8,513 nt of DNA. Origin: Candidatus Elarobacter sp. GTDB lineage: Bacteria > Vulcanimicrobiota > Vulcanimicrobiia > Vulcanimicrobiales > Vulcanimicrobiaceae. This document shows positions 5,604-8,513 of this stretch, piece by piece. The notes beneath the pieces are model-generated. The model saw only the letters and a program-made list of their open reading frames with translations. It had not been told where the DNA came from and did no database searches. The position numbers and the translations under genes were made by a program. The stretch spans positions 1 to 8,513 of the forward strand of contig JASLGJ010000416.1 in the NCBI GenBank assembly GCA_030150085.1. The letters are read 5' to 3'. Positions within the stretch are counted from its first letter, which is position 1. Every line of letters begins with the position of its first letter.

Positions 5604-7394
5604 ATGAGCACGTCCAGTCCCGTTGCCGCCGCCGAGCCCGCGCCGCCGATCCTGACCCTGACCGCCGCCTTCGAGGGAATCGAGGGCTCGTACTCGCACG
5701 CGGTCCTCGACGCGTACGCCGCGGCGCGCGGGGTGGCGTTCGTCCCGGTCGGCTGCGGCTCGTACCGCGCGGTGGCGCAGACGGTGCTGGCGGGCAAGGC
5801 CGACGTGGGCCTGCTCCCGGTCGACAACGCGATCGCCGGGACGATCCGCGAGGGCTACGACGTGCTGGCCGAGTACGACCTCGACCTACTCGCCCGCATC
5901 GCCCTGCGGATGGAGCACAAGCTGCTCGGGGTGCCCGGCGCGACCCTGGACGACCTGCGCGAGGTCGACTCGCACCCGGTCGTGCTGGCCGAGTGCGGGC
6001 GTTTCCTGAGCGGGCTGCGGAACGTGCGCCGGGTGCCGGTGCCCGACACCGGGATCGCGGCGCGCGACGTGGCCGCGGCGGGCGACAGCTCGCGCGGCGC
6101 GATCGCCTCGGCCGAGGCCGGGCGGCGCTACGGCCTGACCGAGCTGGCGGCGAACGTCGCCGACCACCCCGACAACGTCACCCGCTTCATGCTCTTCCGG
6201 GCTCCCGGCGCGCGCGGACCGGCGGCCGACTTCGAGCCGGCCCAGGACTTCCGGGTGCGCCAGACCTCGCTCTCGTTCGCGATCGCGGACCGGCCCGGGG
6301 CGCTGGGGCGCTGCCTGACGATCCTGGGCCAGCACGGCCTGAACGTCTCCAAGCTCGACTCCCGCTCGCGCCTGGGAAGCGCGGCCCAGTACGAGTTCTA
6401 CGCCGACGTCGACGGCGACGTGCGCGAGGAGCGCTTCGCCGCCGCGCTGCGCGACCTGCGCGCGGAGACGCAGGCCCTGCGCGTGCTGGGCAGCTACGAC
6501 GCCGCGACCGCCCCGCCGCGGGTCCGCCGCCCGCCGGCGGTCGTGATCGACCACACCGTGCCGGCCGCCCCCAAGCCGGCCCCGACGGCCTTCCCCAAGG
6601 TCAGCCGGGCCGACGCCGCCACCCGGGCCCGGGTCCAGGTCGGCCGGGTGGTGGTCGGCGACGGGCACTTCGTCGTCATCGGCGGGCCGTGCAGCGTCGA
6701 GTCGCGCGAGCAGATCCTGGCCACCGCCGAGGCCGTCGCGGCGGCCGGCGGGGTGATGCTGCGCGGCGGCGCCTTCAAGCCGCGCACCTCGCCCTACGCC
6801 TTCCAGGGCCTGGGCTGGGAGGGCGTGGAGCTGCTGGCCGAGGCCGGCCGGGCCAGCGGGCTGCCGGTGGTCAGCGAGGTGATGAGCATCGAGCAGGTCG
6901 AGCGGATGGCGGTCGCGGTCGACCTGCTCCAGATCGGGGCCCGCAACATGCAGAACTTCGACCTGCTCAAGGCGGTCGGGCGGGTCGAGCGCCCGGTCCT
7001 GCTCAAGCGCGGCATGGCGGCCTCGATCGACGAGCTGCTGGCCGCGGCCGAGTACATCATGTCGGAGGGCAACCCCAACGTGATCCTGTGCGAGCGCGGC
7101 ATCCGGACCTTCGAGACCGCGACCCGCAACACGCTCGACCTCTCGGCGATCCCGGTGCTGCGCGAGCGGACCCACCTGCCGGTCTTGGTCGACCCCTCGC
7201 ACGCGGTCGGGGTGCGGCGCTGGATCGCCCCGCTCTGCCGGGCCGCCAAGGCGGTCGGCGCGCACGGCCTGCTGATCGAGGTCCACCCCAACCCGGCCGA
7301 AGCCAAGTGCGACGCCGACCAGGCCCAGACGTTCGGCGACTTCCGTCGCATCATGGGCGACCTGGCCGGCATCCCCCTGCCCGAGCCGGCCTAG
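5604..7394 (+). CDS. pheA-aroF: Bifunctional prephenate dehydratase-ACT-DAHP synthase (type I-beta) fusion
   Basis: A 596-residue fusion of two aromatic pathway enzymes. Residues about 18-199 are prephenate dehydratase (prephenate to phenylpyruvate, the phenylalanine branch): [22 protein letters not shown]123-[12 protein letters not shown] and the catalytic T193-R-F motif. Residues about 219-297 form an ACT regulatory domain with PGAL (231-234) and DSRS (252-255) in place of the phenylalanine-binding GALV/ESRP motifs. After a Pro/Ala-rich linker (about 299-335), residues about 340-590 are a type I-beta DAHP synthase, which makes the first shikimate-pathway intermediate from phosphoenolpyruvate and erythrose 4-phosphate. 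Its motifs include GPCSVES with metal ligand C363, [35 protein letters not shown] and IEVHPNP. No chorismate mutase domain is present. The ATG at 5604 has GGAGAG upstream, and a TTG at 5583 inside the hairpin is unlikely. The first 12-15 residues are non-conserved. A Tyr/Trp leader and attenuator-like RNA precede the gene. Confidence 0.94.
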   Translation: MSTSSPVAAAEPAPPILTLTAAFEGIEGSYSHAVLDAYAAARGVAFVPVGCGSYRAVAQTVLAGKADVGLLPVDNAIAGTIREGYDVLAEYDLDLLARIALRMEHKLLGVPGATLDDLREVDSHPVVLAECGRFLSGLRNVRRVPVPDTGIAARDVAAAGDSSRGAIASAEAGRRYGLTELAANVADHPDNVTRFMLFRAPGARGPAADFEPAQDFRVRQTSLSFAIADRPGALGRCLTILGQHGLNVSKLDSRSRLGSAAQYEFYADVDGDVREERFAAALRDLRAETQALRVLGSYDAATAPPRVRRPPAVVIDHTVPAAPKPAPTAFPKVSRADAATRARVQVGRVVVGDGHFVVIGGPCSVESREQILATAEAVAAAGGVMLRGGAFKPRTSPYAFQGLGWEGVELLAEAGRASGLPVVSEVMSIEQVERMAVAVDLLQIGARNMQNFDLLKAVGRVERPVLLKRGMAASIDELLAAAEYIMSEGNPNVILCERGIRTFETATRNTLDLSAIPVLRERTHLPVLVDPSHAVGVRRWIAPLCRAAKAVGAHGLLIEVHPNPAEAKCDADQAQTFGDFRRIMGDLAGIPLPEPA

Positions 7395-7402
7395 GAACGA
7401 GA

Positions 7403-7426
7403 GAAGCCCCGATCGCTCGGGGCTTC
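7403..7426 (+). terminator. Hairpin terminator after the fused aromatic gene, possibly bidirectional
   Basis: GAAGCCCCGA (7403-7412) pairs perfectly with TCGGGGCTTC (7417-7426) around a TCGC tetraloop, a 10-bp stem starting 8 bases after the TAG stop. The 3' side (GTCGTTCG) is only weakly T-rich. Because the next gene converges from the minus strand (its stop is 25 bases away), the same hairpin may serve both transcripts. Confidence 0.75.
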
Positions 7427-7450
7427 GTCGTTCGCCGGGCCGGCTTCGGG

Positions 7451-7849
7451 TCAGCGGCGGTGGTCGGCGGCGCGGTGGTGGTAGCGGTCGCGGTTGTGGT
7501 CGCGGTTCCAGCGGTCGCGGTTGCCGGTCCAGCGGTTGGTGTTGCGGTTGTTCCAACCGACGTGCTGGCCGTTGGTCCAGCCGAGGTGCCGGCCGTTGTT
7601 CCAGCTGGCGGGCCGGCCGTTGTTCCAGCTGACGGGCCGGCCGTTGTTCCAGCTGGCGGGCCGGCCGTTGTTCCAGCTGACGGGCCGGCCGTTGACCCAG
7701 CCGGGATGGTTGGCGTTCTGATAGGCGTGGTGGTGCTGGTAGTAGGCGCGGTCGTGCTCGGCGGCGAGCGCCGGCTTGGCGAAGGCGCCGAACAGGGAGC
7801 CGGCCGCGAAGAGGGCCGAGAGAGCGGTGATCGCGATGCGTTTGCGCAC
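7451..7849 (-). CDS. Secreted Trp/Asn octapeptide-repeat protein of unknown function
   Basis: A 132-residue protein with a clear Sec signal peptide: VRKRI, a hydrophobic stretch (about 5-24), then KPALA before AEHDR, with probable cleavage after residue 29. The mature part has a Tyr/His-rich head (YYQHHH). It is followed by octapeptide repeats of the form W-N-N-G-R-P-(V/A)-S, with tryptophans spaced every eight residues at 51, 59, 67, 75, 83, 91, 99 and 107. The later copies decay (WTNGQHVG, WNNRNTNR). The tail is Arg/His/Asp-rich. Mature residues carry no cysteine and no enzyme motif. I do not recognise the family. The regular W spacing suggests a beta-repeat or extended surface or cell-envelope protein, and the histidines allow metal binding, but both are inferences. 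The GTG start is strongly supported by AGGAGGT (7854-7860) four bases upstream. Upstream in-frame sequence to 7969 lacks coding character. Confidence 0.88.
   Translation of the reverse strand: MRKRIAITALSALFAAGSLFGAFAKPALAAEHDRAYYQHHHAYQNANHPGWVNGRPVSWNNGRPASWNNGRPVSWNNGRPASWNNGRHLGWTNGQHVGWNNRNTNRWTGNRDRWNRDHNRDRYHHRAADHRR
7589..7684. repeat. Four 24-bp tandem repeats forming a perfect 48-bp duplication
   Basis: Units start at 7589, 7613, 7637 and 7661. Each begins CCGGCCGTTGTTCCAGCTG, and the next base alternates G, A, G, A. The array is therefore two identical 48-bp blocks (7589-7636 and 7637-7684). The alternating base encodes Ala or Val in the secreted repeat protein on the minus strand. 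Degenerate units flank it on both sides (for example 7565-7588 and 7685-7708), showing that the perfect part is a recent expansion. Confidence 0.95.
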
Positions 7850-7893
7850 GTGGACCTCCTGAATGAGAGCGCGGGATGAAAACGAGATGAACG

Positions 7894-7904
7894 ACGGGTC
7901 CCGT
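7894..7904. promoter_or_regulatory. Short palindrome in the divergent promoter region
   Basis: ACGGGTCCCGT is an 11-base inverted repeat around a single central base, 45 bases upstream of the repeat-protein GTG, in the divergent space before the aldolase gene. It could be a repressor half of the divergent control region. GC-rich palindromes of this length are common by chance in such a genome, so support is weak. The remainder of 7850-8036 shows no convincing -35/-10 pair. Confidence 0.2.
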
Positions 7905-8036
7905 GTTCCCACAACGCGCGGCTCGCCATCGCCGTTCGCGGGCAGCCCCCGGTGCGTGCGCCGAAGCACATTCCCAACGGGGACCCAGCCCGTCGTGCGG
8001 AAATGGTGTTTTCACCTCTGGAGGATGCAGCACGCC

Positions 8037-8513
8037 ATGCAGTTGACCGCCCCCGCGGTACCGCCCGTCATGTCGCCCGAGGAGCGCCGGACGCGCATCG
8101 ACCTGGCGGCCGCTTACCGGCTGGTCGCGCACTTCGGCTGGGACGACCTGATCTTCACCCACATCTCGGCCCGCATCCCCGGGCCCGAGCACCACTTCCT
8201 GATCAATCCCTACGGGATGATGTTCGGCGAGATCACCGCCTCGAGCTTGGTCAAGGTCGATCTCGAGGGCGAGAAGGTGGGCGAGTCGGACTACGACATC
8301 AACCCCGCCGGCTTCACCATCCACAGCGCGGTGCACGCCGCGCGCCCGGACGCGCTGTGCGTGATGCACCTGCACACCATTCCCGGGGTCGGCGTGTCGT
8401 GCCAGGCGCACGGCCTGCTGCCGCTCAACCAGACCGCGATGCTGTTCAACGACCAGCTCGCCTACCACGAGTACGAGGGCGTCGCGCGGGCGCTCGTCGA
8501 GGTTCAGCGCGAC
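8037..8513 (+). CDS. Class II aldolase/adducin family protein, N-terminal 159 residues, cut by window edge
   Basis: Zinc-dependent aldolase-fold protein. Relatives include fuculose-phosphate and ribulose-phosphate aldolases and epimerases, and the exact substrate cannot be given. Visible family signatures are LAAAYRLVAHFGWDDLIFTHISARIPG (24-49), FLINPYGMMFGEITASSLVKVDLEG (54-78), and NPAGFTIHSAVHAARPDALCVMHLHT (89-114). The last contains the zinc-ligand pair H111 and H113. The position often held by the catalytic Glu before the HSAVH helix is FTIH here, as in the decarboxylase/uncharacterised adducin-like subfamily rather than true FucA-type aldolases. The third zinc histidine would lie past the window end. 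GGAGG (8020-8024) is 12 bases before ATG 8037. An in-frame ATG at 8025 abuts the GGAGG directly, so 8037 is preferred. The gene is divergent from the secreted repeat protein. Confidence 0.93.
   Translation, partial: MQLTAPAVPPVMSPEERRTRIDLAAAYRLVAHFGWDDLIFTHISARIPGPEHHFLINPYGMMFGEITASSLVKVDLEGEKVGESDYDINPAGFTIHSAVHAARPDALCVMHLHTIPGVGVSCQAHGLLPLNQTAMLFNDQLAYHEYEGVARALVEVQRD

Noticed and set aside
7589..7684. CRISPR-like array
   Set aside because: The 24-bp units are directly contiguous with no unique spacers, and they encode an octapeptide repeat in frame.
5886..8468. Long minus-strand open frame opposite the aromatic fusion and across the repeat gene
   Set aside because: It is shadow translation opposite strongly supported coding sequence. 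Its apparent proline/arginine repeats only mirror the 24-bp repeat in another frame.

Overview
The window is about 70% G+C with densely packed genes and strong G/C third-position bias. That suggests a high-GC bacterium, but I cannot assign a phylum. A little-sampled lineage such as Eremiobacterota, Chloroflexota or an actinobacterium-like group is possible, and this is only a guess. Stop and start usage fits the standard bacterial code.

Left part, minus strand (1-2533): a 'macromolecular synthesis' cluster, dnaG (primase) followed by rpoD (primary sigma factor, cut by the window edge). dnaG carries an in-frame UAA followed by 38 more coding-like codons in the same frame. A perfect GAAC-N4-GTTC palindrome, like a Gram-positive type LexA/SOS box, lies just upstream of the dnaG start. 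It sits in the divergent space shared with a plus-strand HD-domain phosphohydrolase gene (2613-3839).

Middle (3821-5418): tail-to-tail with the HD gene is a minus-strand pair encoding a small Cys/His-rich metallothionein-like protein and a thioredoxin-like [2Fe-2S] ferredoxin-type protein. The second has no normal start codon where its fold requires one. Divergent from this pair is a glutathionyl-hydroquinone reductase-type (Xi-class) glutathione transferase.

Centre right (5415-7426): the most interesting part. A 21-residue leader ORF with the cluster Tyr-Trp-Tyr-Ser-Tyr is followed by an antiterminator-like pairing and a 15-bp GC-rich hairpin. It precedes one long gene fusing prephenate dehydratase, an ACT domain and a type I-beta DAHP synthase. 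This looks like ribosome-mediated attenuation of an entry-plus-branch-point aromatic enzyme. A strong hairpin terminator follows the gene.

Right part (7451-8513): a minus-strand secreted protein built from W-N-N-G-R-P octapeptide repeats, encoded by a perfect 48-bp tandem duplication. It is divergent from the 5' part of a class II aldolase/adducin family gene that runs off the right edge.
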